Shown: one piece after another, positions 50,875 through 60,776 of the stretch
How positions within the stretch are numbered: position 1 is the first letter of the stretch
How the letters are laid out: every line of letters starts with the position of its first letter
Assembly: GCF_002902345.1 (NCBI RefSeq)
Contig: NZ_PPQB01000019.1
Location: forward strand, 14,540-78,539
DNA length: 64,000 nt
Source of the DNA: Staphylococcus arlettae
GTDB lineage: Bacteria > Bacillota > Bacilli > Staphylococcales > Staphylococcaceae
Direction: 5' to 3'
Notes under the pieces: model-generated
What the model saw: only the letters and a program-made list of their open reading frames with translations
Told to the model about the DNA's origin: nothing
The model's database searches: none
Position numbers and translations under genes: made by a program

Positions 50875-51873
50875 TTAAACCTCCTCTTTATCATAGCCAT
50901 GAGGATGATGTTGATGCCATTCCCATGCATGACGAATGATTTCATTAATATCATCAAAGCGCGGTTGCCATCCTAGTTGATTCTTTGCTTTGTCACTTGC
51001 AGCAATTAATACACTAGGATCCCCAGCACGTCTCTTGCCTACACTCGCATTTATGGAGTGGCCTGTTACTGCTCTAGCCGCTTCTAAGATTTCAAATACT
51101 GAATAACCATTGCTACTACCTAAATTAAATGCACCAGAGGCGCCTCCATTTTTTAAATAATCAAAAGCTAAAATATGTGCATCAATTAAATCGACTACGT
51201 GCAGGTAATCTCTAATGCATGAACCATCAGCTGTATTATAATCATCACCAAAGACTGTTAATTGCTCTCGTTGTTCTAATGCCACTTCCAACACAATTGG
51301 AATTAAATGTGTTTCAGGTCTATGATCTTCACCAATGACTCCATCCGGATGTGCACCCGCTACATTGAAATAACGTAAAGCTGCAAAATTAACGCCATAT
51401 GCTTCATGACACCAACACATCATTTTCTCCATCACTAATTTACTTTCACCATAAGGACTCGTTGGATTAGTAGTATCTGTTTCGTTAATTGGAATAGTGT
51501 CAGGTTCACCGTAGACAGCAGCAGTCGAAGAAAACACAATATGTTTAACATTAAATGTATACATTACTTCTAATACACTTTGTAATCCTTGTACATTATT
51601 ATTGAAATACGCCAAAGGTTTCTCTACTGATTCCCCTACTAATGAGTATGCACAGAAATGAAAGACCCCTTCTACATCTTCATGTGTAAAAACTTCAGTG
51701 AGAAATTCTTTGTCTCGTACATCTCCTTCATAAAAACGCGCCGCCGTATGTACGGCTTGACGATGTCCTGTTTGTAAATTATCTACAACAGCTACATCAT
51801 ATCCTTGTTCAATTAATTGATAGACTGCATGGCTTCCAATATAACCTGCGCCACCTAATACTAATACAGACAT
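50875..51873 (-). CDS. galE: UDP-glucose 4-epimerase
   Basis: A 332-residue extended SDR. The NAD motif GGAGYIG is at 7-13, SSTAAVYGEP and SPYGESKLVMEKM hold the Ser and Tyr-x3-Lys catalytic residues, and GDDYNTADGSCIRDYLHVVD is diagnostic of GalE. It regenerates UDP-glucose from UDP-galactose. It lies 26 bases after galK and 1 base before galT. Confidence 0.97.
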   Translation of the reverse strand: MSVLVLGGAGYIGSHAVYQLIEQGYDVAVVDNLQTGHRQAVHTAARFYEGDVRDKEFLTEVFTHEDVEGVFHFCAYSLVGESVEKPLAYFNNNVQGLQSVLEVMYTFNVKHIVFSSTAAVYGEPDTIPINETDTTNPTSPYGESKLVMEKMMCWCHEAYGVNFAALRYFNVAGAHPDGVIGEDHRPETHLIPIVLEVALEQREQLTVFGDDYNTADGSCIRDYLHVVDLIDAHILAFDYLKNGGASGAFNLGSSNGYSVFEILEAARAVTGHSINASVGKRRAGDPSVLIAASDKAKNQLGWQPRFDDINEIIRHAWEWHQHHPHGYDKEEV

Positions 51874-51899
51874 ATAAACATCCTTTCTCCTAATTCGTC

Positions 51900-53072
51900 T
51901 TATGAGTTATGTGTAATTAATTTCATACCATCGCTAATTCGAACATGATAAAAAGCTGGCGCATAGCCAATTTTTTCTTGATATATGGTAGATACTTCTT
52001 GCTCTAATTGCTTAATGCTATCTTTATGCACTAAAGCAATTGCACACCCTGCAAAACCAGCCCCTGTCATTCGTGCTCCAAGTACACCATCTACTTGCTG
52101 TGCAGTTTCGGCTAAAGTATCTAATTCTATACCAGTAACTTCATAATCACTTTTCAATGATTGATGTGATGCGTTTAACAATTGTCCAAAACGATGTAAG
52201 TCATTTTCTGTTAAAGCTGCATGTGCTAATTTCGTTCGCTCATTTTCAGCTATAGCATGGCGTGCTCTTTTAATATTAATATCATCGTTAATTAAATGAC
52301 TATATTGGTCAAAGGTCTTCAAATCAATATCACATAGTTGGGTAATATTTAACTGTTGCTGCAAATCAGACAGTGCTTCCTCACATTGCGCCCGACGTTC
52401 GTTATATTTAGATTCCGTTAAAGACCGACGTTTATTCGTATTCATAATGGATATTACATAATCCCCAAACCTTGCCGGTACGTATGTATAGTCTAAAGTT
52501 GCCGTATCTAACAAAATAGCATGCTCTTCTTTACCTAAACCAATAATAAATTGATCCATGATACCGGAATTTACACCCATGTAGTTATTTTCAACTTGTT
52601 GTCCTATCTTAATAAGTGCCAATTTATCTAGTTCGAGTTCAAATAATGCATTAATCATCCAACCTGTCACTAATTCGATTGATGCAGATGATGATAAGCT
52701 CGCACCATTAGGAATAGTGCCTTCAAAAATCAAATTAAAACCACGATTAATCTCTGGATATTGTTCTTTTAAATATTTAATAACTCCTTTGGGATAATTC
52801 GCCCAATCATGTGATGCATCAAAATCTAACTGATTCAAATTAACTTTAACAATACCTTGTTCTGGAAAATTCTTTGAATATAATTGTATAGTTTGATCTG
52901 TGCGTAACGACGCCATCCCATATGTTCCTAATTCAATAGCAGCAGGAAAAACATAACCACCATTATAATCAGTATGTTCGCCAATTAAATTAATTCGCCC
53001 TGGCGCAAATGCATTAACTGTTGGCTGCGTTTGGAATTGTGTCTCAAAATCAGAGTTTAATTGTTGTAACAT
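51900..53072 (-). CDS. galK: Galactokinase
   Basis: A 390-residue GHMP kinase. The galactose signature GRINLIGEHTDYNGG is at 25-39, the ATP loop is PNGASLSSSASIELV, and motif 3 is GARMTGAGFAGCAIALV. It phosphorylates galactose at C1 in the first step of the Leloir pathway. It is first in galK-galE-galT; its promoter is overlaid by GTTTACT repeats. Confidence 0.97.
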   Translation of the reverse strand: MLQQLNSDFETQFQTQPTVNAFAPGRINLIGEHTDYNGGYVFPAAIELGTYGMASLRTDQTIQLYSKNFPEQGIVKVNLNQLDFDASHDWANYPKGVIKYLKEQYPEINRGFNLIFEGTIPNGASLSSSASIELVTGWMINALFELELDKLALIKIGQQVENNYMGVNSGIMDQFIIGLGKEEHAILLDTATLDYTYVPARFGDYVISIMNTNKRRSLTESKYNERRAQCEEALSDLQQQLNITQLCDIDLKTFDQYSHLINDDINIKRARHAIAENERTKLAHAALTENDLHRFGQLLNASHQSLKSDYEVTGIELDTLAETAQQVDGVLGARMTGAGFAGCAIALVHKDSIKQLEQEVSTIYQEKIGYAPAFYHVRISDGMKLITHNS

Positions 53073-53101
53073 CTTTCACACCCCTTTATATATAGCTACT
53101 T

Positions 53102-53132
53102 AGTAAACATAAATAAAGTTTACTTGTTTACT
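53102..53132. promoter_or_regulatory. GalR operator candidate at galK
   Basis: AGTAAAC (53102-53108) and GTTTACT (53118-53124) form an inverted repeat with a 9-base spacer; a further GTTTACT follows at 53126-53132. The cluster covers the -10 and spacer of the galK promoter. Similar sites occur upstream of galR. Confidence 0.65.
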
Positions 53133-53146
53133 CTACACTTTGTCAA
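53117..53146 (-). promoter_or_regulatory. galK promoter
   Basis: Minus strand: perfect TTGACA (53146-53141), 18-base spacer, TAAACT (53122-53117). Confidence 0.65.
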
Positions 53147-53157
53147 TTAAATGACTT

Positions 53158-54215
<1,058 letters not shown>

Positions 54216-54252
54216 TAATAGTTCATTACTATTTTTTTCTAAGGTTATTGTT

Positions 54253-54281
54253 TTGATAGTAGACTTTAGATACGCTAAACT
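54253..54281 (+). promoter_or_regulatory. fdhD promoter
   Basis: TTGATA (54253-54258), 17-base spacer, TAAACT (54276-54281). Confidence 0.55.
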
Positions 54282-54312
54282 AGAAATAATTGGTGGATAA
54301 GGAGTGAAAGCT

Positions 54313-55113
54313 ATGTCGAAAGATGTGTTAAACAATCAACCTATAGTGCGCTATGAAAATGGTGAGTTAGTAGAATCACATGATCATTATGTTACTGAAT
54401 TTCCGCTGACAATTATGGTTAATGGTCAAGAGTTTGCAACTGTTATTTGCAGTCCTAACAATTTAACAGAGCTCGTGGTAGGATTTCTCGCATCTGAAGG
54501 TGTTATTCTAAAAAGAGATGAATTAAAATCAATACAAATTGACGATAGTAAGGGGTTTGCACACGTTGAACTTACCAAAGACTTAGGTGAGCGCGTCGAG
54601 TATTCTACTAAACGAATGATTGCTTCATGTTGTGGTAAAAGTAGAGAATTTTATTTCAAGAATGATGCAGCCATCGCCAAAACTTCCATGTCCAATATTA
54701 CAATCTCTCCACACCAAGTATTAGAAATGATGAAAGGTTTACAAAACGCCAGCACTGTATTTAAACAAACAGGCGGCTTGCACAATGCTGCTATTAGCGA
54801 TGGTGACAACTTCTTTGAACATAGACAAGATATCGGGCGTCATAATGCACTTGATAAACTTTATGGCTACTGTATTTATAACCATATATCTATTCGAGAT
54901 AAAGTACTTATTTTTAGTGGCCGTATTTCATCAGAAATATTAATTAAAGCAACTAAAATAGGTGTAGGGGTGATATTATCAAAATCTGCTCCAACTACAT
55001 TAGCTGTACAACTTGCGAAAGATTTAAATATTACAGCTGTTGGGTTTATAAGAGATGGTAATTTTAATATTTATAGTCATCCAGAACGTATAAAAGCTAT
55101 TGAATCTAATTAA
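54313..55113 (+). CDS. fdhD: Formate dehydrogenase accessory sulfurtransferase FdhD
   Basis: A 266-residue protein that passes sulfur from a cysteine desulfurase to the molybdenum cofactor before insertion into formate dehydrogenase. ASCCGKSREF holds the Cys motif, and FKQTGGLHNAAI, EDIGRHNALDK-like (HRQDIGRHNALDKL) and FSGRISSEILIKA are diagnostic. The ATG at 54313 follows AAGGAG by 8 bases. It depends on the cofactor genes at 40.7-46.9 kb. Its last codons form one arm of the terminator. Confidence 0.95.
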   Translation: MSKDVLNNQPIVRYENGELVESHDHYVTEFPLTIMVNGQEFATVICSPNNLTELVVGFLASEGVILKRDELKSIQIDDSKGFAHVELTKDLGERVEYSTKRMIASCCGKSREFYFKNDAAIAKTSMSNITISPHQVLEMMKGLQNASTVFKQTGGLHNAAISDGDNFFEHRQDIGRHNALDKLYGYCIYNHISIRDKVLIFSGRISSEILIKATKIGVGVILSKSAPTTLAVQLAKDLNITAVGFIRDGNFNIYSHPERIKAIESN

Positions 55114-55141
55114 GTAATCACATTAGATTCAATAGCTTTTA
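55091..55141. terminator. Terminator overlapping the fdhD 3' end
   Basis: A perfect 20-bp stem: 55091-55110 (inside fdhD, coding for its last residues) with 55122-55141, followed by T-rich sequence. It serves the convergent GNAT gene as well. Confidence 0.85.
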
Positions 55142-55147
55142 TATTTA

Positions 55148-55900
55148 TTATACATCTTCTTTTAACACTTGCTGGCAAAAGCCAATATAGCTGTAGCCCT
55201 GCTTAACATACATATCTTTGGCTGTATCTTCACCGTCAGCAACTAAGATTATTATTTTATTTTGAGCAACATCTGCGACAAAACTTTGCATTATTGTGCC
55301 AATGCCGCGTCGTTGAAATTCAGGGATGACGCCAAAACCGTCAATTTCCACACATTTTGAAGTGATAATCAAATCTAAAATACCTACTGGTTTGTTATTG
55401 TAATAAGCAATAACACGATCTACATGGTCCAAATCATGAGTGTTACGAATCATTTGGCTACTATGTTGTACGTATGTATCGCCAAAAGGTTCTGCAAAAA
55501 CTTGATACACTTTCAGATAGTCTTCCACTTCTGAATGAGATACAAATTTCACGGTAATATCAGGGTGTTCAGCATATTGAACTTGGTTGGAATCAATCGC
55601 ATACATTTCTAAACAACCTAATTCAAAACCTCTGTTGTTTATTTCAGCTTTAAACTGTTCATTTAAATCTATATTTTCCGGAAAGGTAAACGACAAATGA
55701 TGAGAACCTTGAACATGATGCATTTGTAATTGCGTATCAATATCAGATAGCCATTGTTGTAATGAAGGCATGCGATGATACATCCATTTATTTTCATCGA
55801 AAATGATACTATCTTCCGGTGTTAAATAAATTGTTTTCATCATATCTGTACTATAAACTAGTCCACCTTGATAAATATCCTTCATTGAAATATGCTTCAT
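55148..55900 (-). CDS. GNAT-family N-acetyltransferase
   Basis: A 250-residue protein whose C-terminal half is a GNAT domain: PVGILDLIITSKCVEIDGFG then VIPEFQRRGIGTIMQSFVAD with the acetyl-CoA loop QRRGIG (about 190-195), and MYVKQGYSYIGFCQQV at the end. The N-terminal 130 residues are less conserved and may be a partial second module. It lies 25 bases downstream of bioY on the same strand and may be cotranscribed. Substrate unknown. Confidence 0.85.
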   Translation of the reverse strand: MKHISMKDIYQGGLVYSTDMMKTIYLTPEDSIIFDENKWMYHRMPSLQQWLSDIDTQLQMHHVQGSHHLSFTFPENIDLNEQFKAEINNRGFELGCLEMYAIDSNQVQYAEHPDITVKFVSHSEVEDYLKVYQVFAEPFGDTYVQHSSQMIRNTHDLDHVDRVIAYYNNKPVGILDLIITSKCVEIDGFGVIPEFQRRGIGTIMQSFVADVAQNKIIILVADGEDTAKDMYVKQGYSYIGFCQQVLKEDV

Positions 55901-55925
55901 CTATGTTCTCTCCCCGCCAAATATA

Positions 55926-56477
55926 CTATTGTTTCAATAATTGTTTAAATCTACTATGATTTAATAAAATATTACCTAATAGACTAGCTAAAATAGCTTT
56001 AATAATATCTCCTGGCATAAACACTAATGCTAAAGTTAATGATTTCGTTACCGGAATATTAGTAATAAGACCCATAATCATAGTTCCCACAATATCTAAT
56101 AGTAAAACACCTACTACTAAAGTAATTATTAACAGTACGACAAAATTTATTTTGTCAAAATACAAATCACGCAGTAATCCTATTAAAAATGTGACGACAG
56201 GATACATAAATAAAAAACCTGCAGATGGTCCGACAAATACGCCTATACCACCTCTACCGCCTGATAATAACGGTAACCCTGTAGCAACTAATAATAATAA
56301 AATCAATACACTAATCGTACCGTATTTACGCCCTAATATAATACCAGCTAAAAAGATTCCAATATTTTGTAAAACAATTGGAACAGGCATAAATGGTAAA
56401 GGAATTGATGGGATCGCCCCCATTACTGCAATTATAGCAGTCATGAGTGCAGTATAAACAAGATATTTCGTTGACAT
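55926..56477 (-). CDS. bioY: Biotin transporter S-component BioY
   Basis: A 183-residue membrane protein with six hydrophobic segments. IPSIPLPFMPVPIVLQNIGI, GGRGGIGVFVGPSAGFLFMY and VFMPGDIIKAILASLLGNIL match BioY, which binds biotin and docks on the EcfA1-A2-T module. The ATG at 56477 follows GGAGG by 7 bases; an ATG two codons earlier is too close to it. A BirA-type operator with a TATAAT box lies upstream, so biotin repression is expected. Confidence 0.92.
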   Translation of the reverse strand: MSTKYLVYTALMTAIIAVMGAIPSIPLPFMPVPIVLQNIGIFLAGIILGRKYGTISVLILLLLVATGLPLLSGGRGGIGVFVGPSAGFLFMYPVVTFLIGLLRDLYFDKINFVVLLIITLVVGVLLLDIVGTMIMGLITNIPVTKSLTLALVFMPGDIIKAILASLLGNILLNHSRFKQLLKQ

Positions 56478-56502
56478 ACTCATTCCTCCTTATATGAGCA
56501 AA

Positions 56503-56508
56503 ATTATA
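56503..56508 (-). promoter_or_regulatory. bioY -10
   Basis: Minus strand TATAAT (56508-56503), 25 bases upstream of the start; the -35 region is a weak T-run, overlapped by the BirA operator. Confidence 0.6.
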
Positions 56509-56515
56509 CCATAAA

Positions 56516-56544
56516 TGTTAACTACAAAAAATAAAAAGTTTACA
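56516..56544. promoter_or_regulatory. BirA operator
   Basis: TGTTAAC (56516-56522), 15-base spacer, GTTTACA (56538-56544): the bipartite inverted repeat bound by BirA in Firmicutes. One half lies in the promoter spacer, the position for repression. Confidence 0.75.
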
Positions 56545-56625
56545 AATGTTTTTTACTTCTATAAAAATGAAAATACAAGTCCGGAAAATAAAAATCTTTA
56601 ACTAATAATAAATGTCAAATTTAAA

Positions 56626-56671
56626 GAGGACCAATCCATATTAAGGATTGGTCCTCTTATTTTGAGCATGG
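56626..56671. repeat. 46-base repeated terminator hairpin, copy 2
   Basis: Identical to 33777-33822. Here the stem extends to 14 bp (56624-56658). On the minus strand it lies downstream of fhuD2 and ends in CTCTTTAAATTT, so it is a plausible fhuD2 terminator. Confidence 0.8.
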
Positions 56672-56770
56672 GGCTTTATGTCCCACCCTCGTTCTACTTT
56701 CATCAGTGAACCGTTGAGCAGTATGTTTTTAAGTTATTAAACATCGTGTTCACTATTATTAGAATTACAA

Positions 56771-57682
56771 TTATTGATTTAACAGTTTTTCTTTTAAATC
56801 TTTACGCATAAATTCTAACGTATATGGATCATTATACCAATATGATGTGGCATTAATTTTTATGACTTGATCATTTTTAACTGCTGGAATGTTTTTCCAT
56901 AAGTCAGTCGATTGATAACTTGGCTCTGCTTTTCCTTGACTCGTTGAAACTATATAATCACCAGCGTAATCAGCCATTTTTTCTTGCTTAATTTCCGCCC
57001 AACCTTCTTTTTCAGTTAACGATTTTACTTTGTCTGGCATTTTCAAGCCGAACGCTTGGTAAAGGACTTCGCCACCACGTCCCCAGTTTTCACCGTAAGT
57101 ATATAGTTTTTTATCAAACTCATCGAAAATAGTTACAGTTGAGTCTTTTCCAATTTTATTTTGGATTTGCTCACCGTCTTTTTTCGTTTTAGCTTTCCAT
57201 TCTTTTTCCCATTTTTGTTGTTCTTTTTCTTTACCGACAATTTTAGCAAGTTCTTGTTGTTGATCTAAATAATCGTGTTTGCCATAATCAAAAACTACTG
57301 TTGGCGCTATTTTTTTATATTTTTTGATATTTTTATCTGTAGAATAAGCAATGATGAGATCTGGTTTTGTTTTAGCAACTTTTTCTACATCATTTTCTCC
57401 GACTTTTTCTACTCCTTTAAATTTATCTTTAATAACATCACTTTGCTCTACTTGATCACTAACAGCCACTAAATTGGCACCTAAATATTTCAAACCTGGT
57501 GCATAAGTTGGTGCCACAGATGCAATACGCTCAGGATTTTTAGGAATTTCCACCTTTTTACCACTATCTAATGTATATGACTTCGTTTCTTTTTTATTTT
57601 TATCTGAATTACTGTCTGAGCCATTCCCACATGCTGCTAATACAAGTACGCAAGCTATTAATACTAACCATAATTTCTTCAT
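56771..57682 (-). CDS. fhuD2: Hydroxamate siderophore-binding lipoprotein FhuD2
   Basis: A 303-residue lipoprotein with lipobox LAAC (Cys18), very close to S. aureus FhuD2, which binds ferrichrome, ferrioxamine and other hydroxamates and delivers them to FhuBG. NPERIASVAPTYAPGLKYLG, YTYGENWGRGGEVLYQAFGL and SYWYNDPYTLEFMRKDLKEK are diagnostic, including the Trp/Tyr ligand-binding residues. A Fur box and consensus promoter lie upstream. No permease or ATPase gene is adjacent, as in S. aureus. Confidence 0.95.
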   Translation of the reverse strand: MKKLWLVLIACVLVLAACGNGSDSNSDKNKKETKSYTLDSGKKVEIPKNPERIASVAPTYAPGLKYLGANLVAVSDQVEQSDVIKDKFKGVEKVGENDVEKVAKTKPDLIIAYSTDKNIKKYKKIAPTVVFDYGKHDYLDQQQELAKIVGKEKEQQKWEKEWKAKTKKDGEQIQNKIGKDSTVTIFDEFDKKLYTYGENWGRGGEVLYQAFGLKMPDKVKSLTEKEGWAEIKQEKMADYAGDYIVSTSQGKAEPSYQSTDLWKNIPAVKNDQVIKINATSYWYNDPYTLEFMRKDLKEKLLNQ

Positions 57683-57696
57683 AATTTACCCTCCAT

Positions 57697-57715
57697 TGAA
57701 AATGATTATCACTTC
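57697..57715. promoter_or_regulatory. Fur box of fhuD2
   Basis: GAAAATGATTATCACTT (57698-57714) closely matches GATAATGATTATCATT. It lies just downstream of the -10, where Fur would block transcription when iron is plentiful. Confidence 0.85.
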
Positions 57716-57721
57716 CAATAT

Positions 57722-57750
57722 ATTATAAAATTTTACGCTTTTAATTACAA
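57722..57750 (-). promoter_or_regulatory. fhuD2 promoter
   Basis: Minus strand: TTGTAA (57750-57745), 17-base spacer, perfect TATAAT (57727-57722). Confidence 0.75.
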
Positions 57751-57891
57751 TACCTAAATAGAGGCAACAGAAAAATTATTTTCACAGTAACTTGACCGCA
57801 GCTATTATACTTATACTAGCGCACGCAAAATTATAAAACTTATTCTGCCTGCCCGTGTGGAACAATCATAACTAAATACGCTTAAAAGCTA

Positions 57892-59040
57892 TTAAATTTT
57901 CCCTAAAACTGATTTAGCTATATTAGTATATGCCATATCTTCCATTGGAGGATTGTGCAAACCAGCACGCATATCTCTATAATAACGCTGTAATGGGCGC
58001 TCCATTTCTAAACTTTTAGCCCCAACAATACGCATTGCTAAATCTATAACTTCTAACCCTTGATTCATAACCAATACTTTACTTGCAGAGGTTTCGTTCC
58101 ACATATTGTTATTTTCTGGATTATTGTACAAACTTGCCGTACTCCATAAAAAGTGTCGTGCAGATAATAATAATGATTCCATTTTGCCGATATTTTGTTG
58201 TACGGTAGCAATATCACCAATTGTGCCATCGACACTATTCGGACTATATGTTGCGGCAAAATCAACTGCATAATCTCTTGCAGCTTGTGCTATACCTAAG
58301 TATGTACTTGGAATGTGTAAAATCCAACCATTAGGAGAACTTGGTTTACCAGCGCGTGTTTCCACAAAATTTTCTGTTGGAATTTGTACATCAGTTAGTA
58401 CTAAATCATGGCTTTCAGTGGCACGCATACCTACCATATTCCAATTATTAGCTATTTCTACACCTGGCATAGTTTTATCAACCAAATAAAAGCCTACTTG
58501 CTGTGATTCCGAATCAAATGCACCCACAATAAAATGGGATAAACGTTTACTCATCGATGTGAATGTTTTTACACCATTAATGAGATAACCATGTTCATTT
58601 TTAGTTACATACGTGCTGGGTCTACCACCTCTTGTTGGACTTCCAGTTTCCGCTTCACTAACTGCTCTATTAACTAATGCACCATTTTTAATTTCCTGTG
58701 CAAATTGATCCAACATAGCTGGCGCCCATAGTTGTTGTTCATAAATTTGACCTACAACACTTATATGCCAACCTATGGATAATGCAGTAGCACCATCTAA
58801 TGACCCTAAGTAACTTTGTAAAATCACCATATCTTCAATTGTGGCACCTTCACCACCATATGCTTTAGGTAAGGATAGTAGCGTATATCCTTCATCTACT
58901 AGCCATTGTATATTTTTATATGGAAAGTCTGAGTTCTTATCATTGTATTCGGCATTTTCTCTAAATTGCCCTTTAACTTGCTCAAATTTTGCAATCCATT
59001 TCCGTTGAATATCCGTATGTATTAATGCGGAACGATTCAA
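57892..59040 (-). CDS. Acyl-CoA dehydrogenase-like flavoprotein (YdbM/SfnB/DszC type)
   Basis: A 382-residue protein with the three-domain acyl-CoA dehydrogenase fold: an N-terminal helical part (PKAYGGEGATIEDMVI), a middle beta domain (RAVSEAETGSPTRGGRPSTY, MVGMRATESHDLVLTDVQIP) and a C-terminal helical domain (AMRIVGAKSLEMERPLQRYY). The usual catalytic Glu is not evident. Relatives include YdbM, a CymR-regulated gene in B. subtilis, and flavin monooxygenases such as SfnB and DszC acting on organosulfur compounds. The start is TTG at 59040, 6 bases after GAGGTG. It is divergent from an ABC importer; a sulfur role is inference. Confidence 0.75.
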   Translation of the reverse strand: MNRSALIHTDIQRKWIAKFEQVKGQFRENAEYNDKNSDFPYKNIQWLVDEGYTLLSLPKAYGGEGATIEDMVILQSYLGSLDGATALSIGWHISVVGQIYEQQLWAPAMLDQFAQEIKNGALVNRAVSEAETGSPTRGGRPSTYVTKNEHGYLINGVKTFTSMSKRLSHFIVGAFDSESQQVGFYLVDKTMPGVEIANNWNMVGMRATESHDLVLTDVQIPTENFVETRAGKPSSPNGWILHIPSTYLGIAQAARDYAVDFAATYSPNSVDGTIGDIATVQQNIGKMESLLLSARHFLWSTASLYNNPENNNMWNETSASKVLVMNQGLEVIDLAMRIVGAKSLEMERPLQRYYRDMRAGLHNPPMEDMAYTNIAKSVLGKI

Positions 59041-59079
59041 TATAATCACCTCATATTTACTTATCTTTCATTCTTTCCT

Positions 59080-59108
59080 AGTTTAACACTCGATTTACTC
59101 AATTGAAA
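59080..59108 (-). promoter_or_regulatory. Possible promoter of the dehydrogenase-like gene
   Basis: Minus strand: TTTCAA (59108-59103), 17-base spacer, TAAACT (59085-59080). Confidence 0.4.
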
Positions 59109-59127
59109 CCTTTCACAGCCCAAAATC

Positions 59128-59155
59128 TTACTTTACCGATAAGAATTAATATGAT
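59128..59155 (+). promoter_or_regulatory. ABC importer promoter with partial CymR-like core
   Basis: TTACTT (59128-59133), 16-base spacer, TATGAT (59150-59155). Within the spacer CGATAAGAAT (59137-59146) matches the CNNTNGGAAT core of the Bacillus CymR box with one mismatch, but the flanks fit poorly. Confidence 0.4.
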
Positions 59156-59187
59156 AATTTTAAATCAAGCAATTGAGGAGGATAACA

Positions 59188-59937
59188 ATGATTACAGTAA
59201 ATAATTTAAAATTAAAATATAATTCAAACTCTGTATTAAACGATGTCAGTTTCAGTCAGCGTAAAGGAGAAGTTACAGCGATAATCGGACCGAGTGGTTC
59301 AGGCAAAACGACTTTACTACGTTCACTTAATTTATTAGCCACTCCATGGAGTGGCACTATTACTATAGACGACTTCCAATTTAATACCCAACAACATTCC
59401 AAAAAGGACATTAAACAATTACGCAATAAATCGGCAATGGTATTTCAAAACTATAATTTATTTAAAAACAAAACAATTTTAGAAAATATCACTGAAGGTT
59501 TAATTTATGGTCAAAACTATGATAAGGCTAAGGCTGAAGAAATTGCACTCTCATATTTAAAGAAAGTGAATATGTTAGAGCATAAACATAAATATCCTAT
59601 CCAACTTTCAGGTGGCCAAAGCCAACGCGTTGGCATTGTACGTGCATTAGCGCTAAATCCAGATGTATTATTACTTGATGAACCAACTTCAGCACTAGAC
59701 CCTGAATCAATTCAAAGTGTGTTATCACTTATTAAATCTATCGCTGAAGAAGGCATGACGATGGTTTTAGTCACTCATGAAATCAACTTCGCTAAAGCAA
59801 TAGCAGATCAAATTTTATTTATAGATAATGGAGAAATTTTACATAGAGGTAGTCCAGAAGAAGTATTAGAACACACTCATTCTGAGCGACTGAATCGCTT
59901 TTTAAACAGAGTAGAAGTTGAAGGTGTATATAAATGA
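59188..59937 (+). CDS. Polar amino acid-type ABC transporter ATP-binding protein
   Basis: A 249-residue ATPase of the PAAT family. Walker A is GPSGSGKTT (34-42), the Q-loop region is MVFQNYNLFKNKT, the signature is LSGGQSQRVGIVRAL and Walker B is PDVLLLDEPTSALDPES. The ATG at 59188 follows GGAGG by 6 bases. The next gene's ATG overlaps its stop region by 4 bases. The closest functional guess is cystine or another sulfur amino acid (TcyN/YxeO-like), based on the neighbouring dehydrogenase-like gene. Confidence 0.88.
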   Translation: MITVNNLKLKYNSNSVLNDVSFSQRKGEVTAIIGPSGSGKTTLLRSLNLLATPWSGTITIDDFQFNTQQHSKKDIKQLRNKSAMVFQNYNLFKNKTILENITEGLIYGQNYDKAKAEEIALSYLKKVNMLEHKHKYPIQLSGGQSQRVGIVRALALNPDVLLLDEPTSALDPESIQSVLSLIKSIAEEGMTMVLVTHEINFAKAIADQILFIDNGEILHRGSPEEVLEHTHSERLNRFLNRVEVEGVYK

Positions 59938-60776
59938 CGTTAAAACACATTGTTTTCTTCATTACCATTGCATGTAGTTGCTTGCTATTGGCTTCTTGTA
60001 ATAACGACACCGACAATAATAACAAAAAAGAAATAAAAGTCGCACTCTCAGCAGAAGTGAACCCACCTTATTTATATACGAATAAACATAATGAATTTGT
60101 TGGTTTAGATATGGATTATCTCAAATTATTAGAAAAAAAATTACCTCAATATAAATTCACTTACGAAGTTGGAGAAGAAGAGTCTAACCTTGTTGGTATT
60201 GGAGCAGGTAAATTTGATATGGGGATTAATTGGTTTTTCAAAACTCCTGAACGCGAAAAACAATTTCTATATCAAGATGTTCCATATAGTTATGCGTTAC
60301 CGATGTTAGCAGTACATAAAGATACGAATGATATTCAAAAATTAAGTGATTTACCCGGCAAAACATTAACACCTATGGCGCCAAGTGGAGGACTATATTC
60401 AATACTAAGCCAATATAATAAACAACATAGTCAGAAGATTGATATTAACACCATTCAAGAACCTTCAAACGGTGATAGTTTAAAATCTGTAAGTAGCCAA
60501 CGTCGTGACGTTATGTTTTTAAATTGGAACACATACCACGCCATACAAAGTGAAATAAATGCAGATGTCAAAATAGGTGGCATTGTTAAAAAGGAACCTT
60601 TACATATCGTTTATAACAAAAAACAACAACGTTTGCATGATGATATCGATAAAGCAACTATTGAATTAAAAAAAGAAGGTAAATTACAACAATTATCTCG
60701 AAAATATTTTGATATTAATGTTTTCGACAATTTAACAGATATTAACGAACAAAAAAATAACTTGGAGGTGCAATAA
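59934..60776 (+). CDS. Amino acid-type ABC transporter substrate-binding lipoprotein
   Basis: A 280-residue family-3 solute-binding protein with lipobox LASC (Cys22). EIKVALSAEVNPPYLYTNKH, FVGLDMDYLKLLEKKLPQYK and GAGKFDMGINWFFKTPEREK are typical of cystine/glutamine-type receptors, though the canonical Arg of amino-acid binders needs alignment to confirm. It overlaps the ATPase gene (ATGA) and the first permease gene (TAATG). Confidence 0.88.
   Translation: MTLKHIVFFITIACSCLLLASCNNDTDNNNKKEIKVALSAEVNPPYLYTNKHNEFVGLDMDYLKLLEKKLPQYKFTYEVGEEESNLVGIGAGKFDMGINWFFKTPEREKQFLYQDVPYSYALPMLAVHKDTNDIQKLSDLPGKTLTPMAPSGGLYSILSQYNKQHSQKIDINTIQEPSNGDSLKSVSSQRRDVMFLNWNTYHAIQSEINADVKIGGIVKKEPLHIVYNKKQQRLHDDIDKATIELKKEGKLQQLSRKYFDINVFDNLTDINEQKNNLEVQ

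Noticed and set aside
50874-50957. 28-residue N-terminal extension of galT
   Set aside because: It would overlap galE; the ATG at 50873 has GAGGAGG at ideal spacing and matches the family start.
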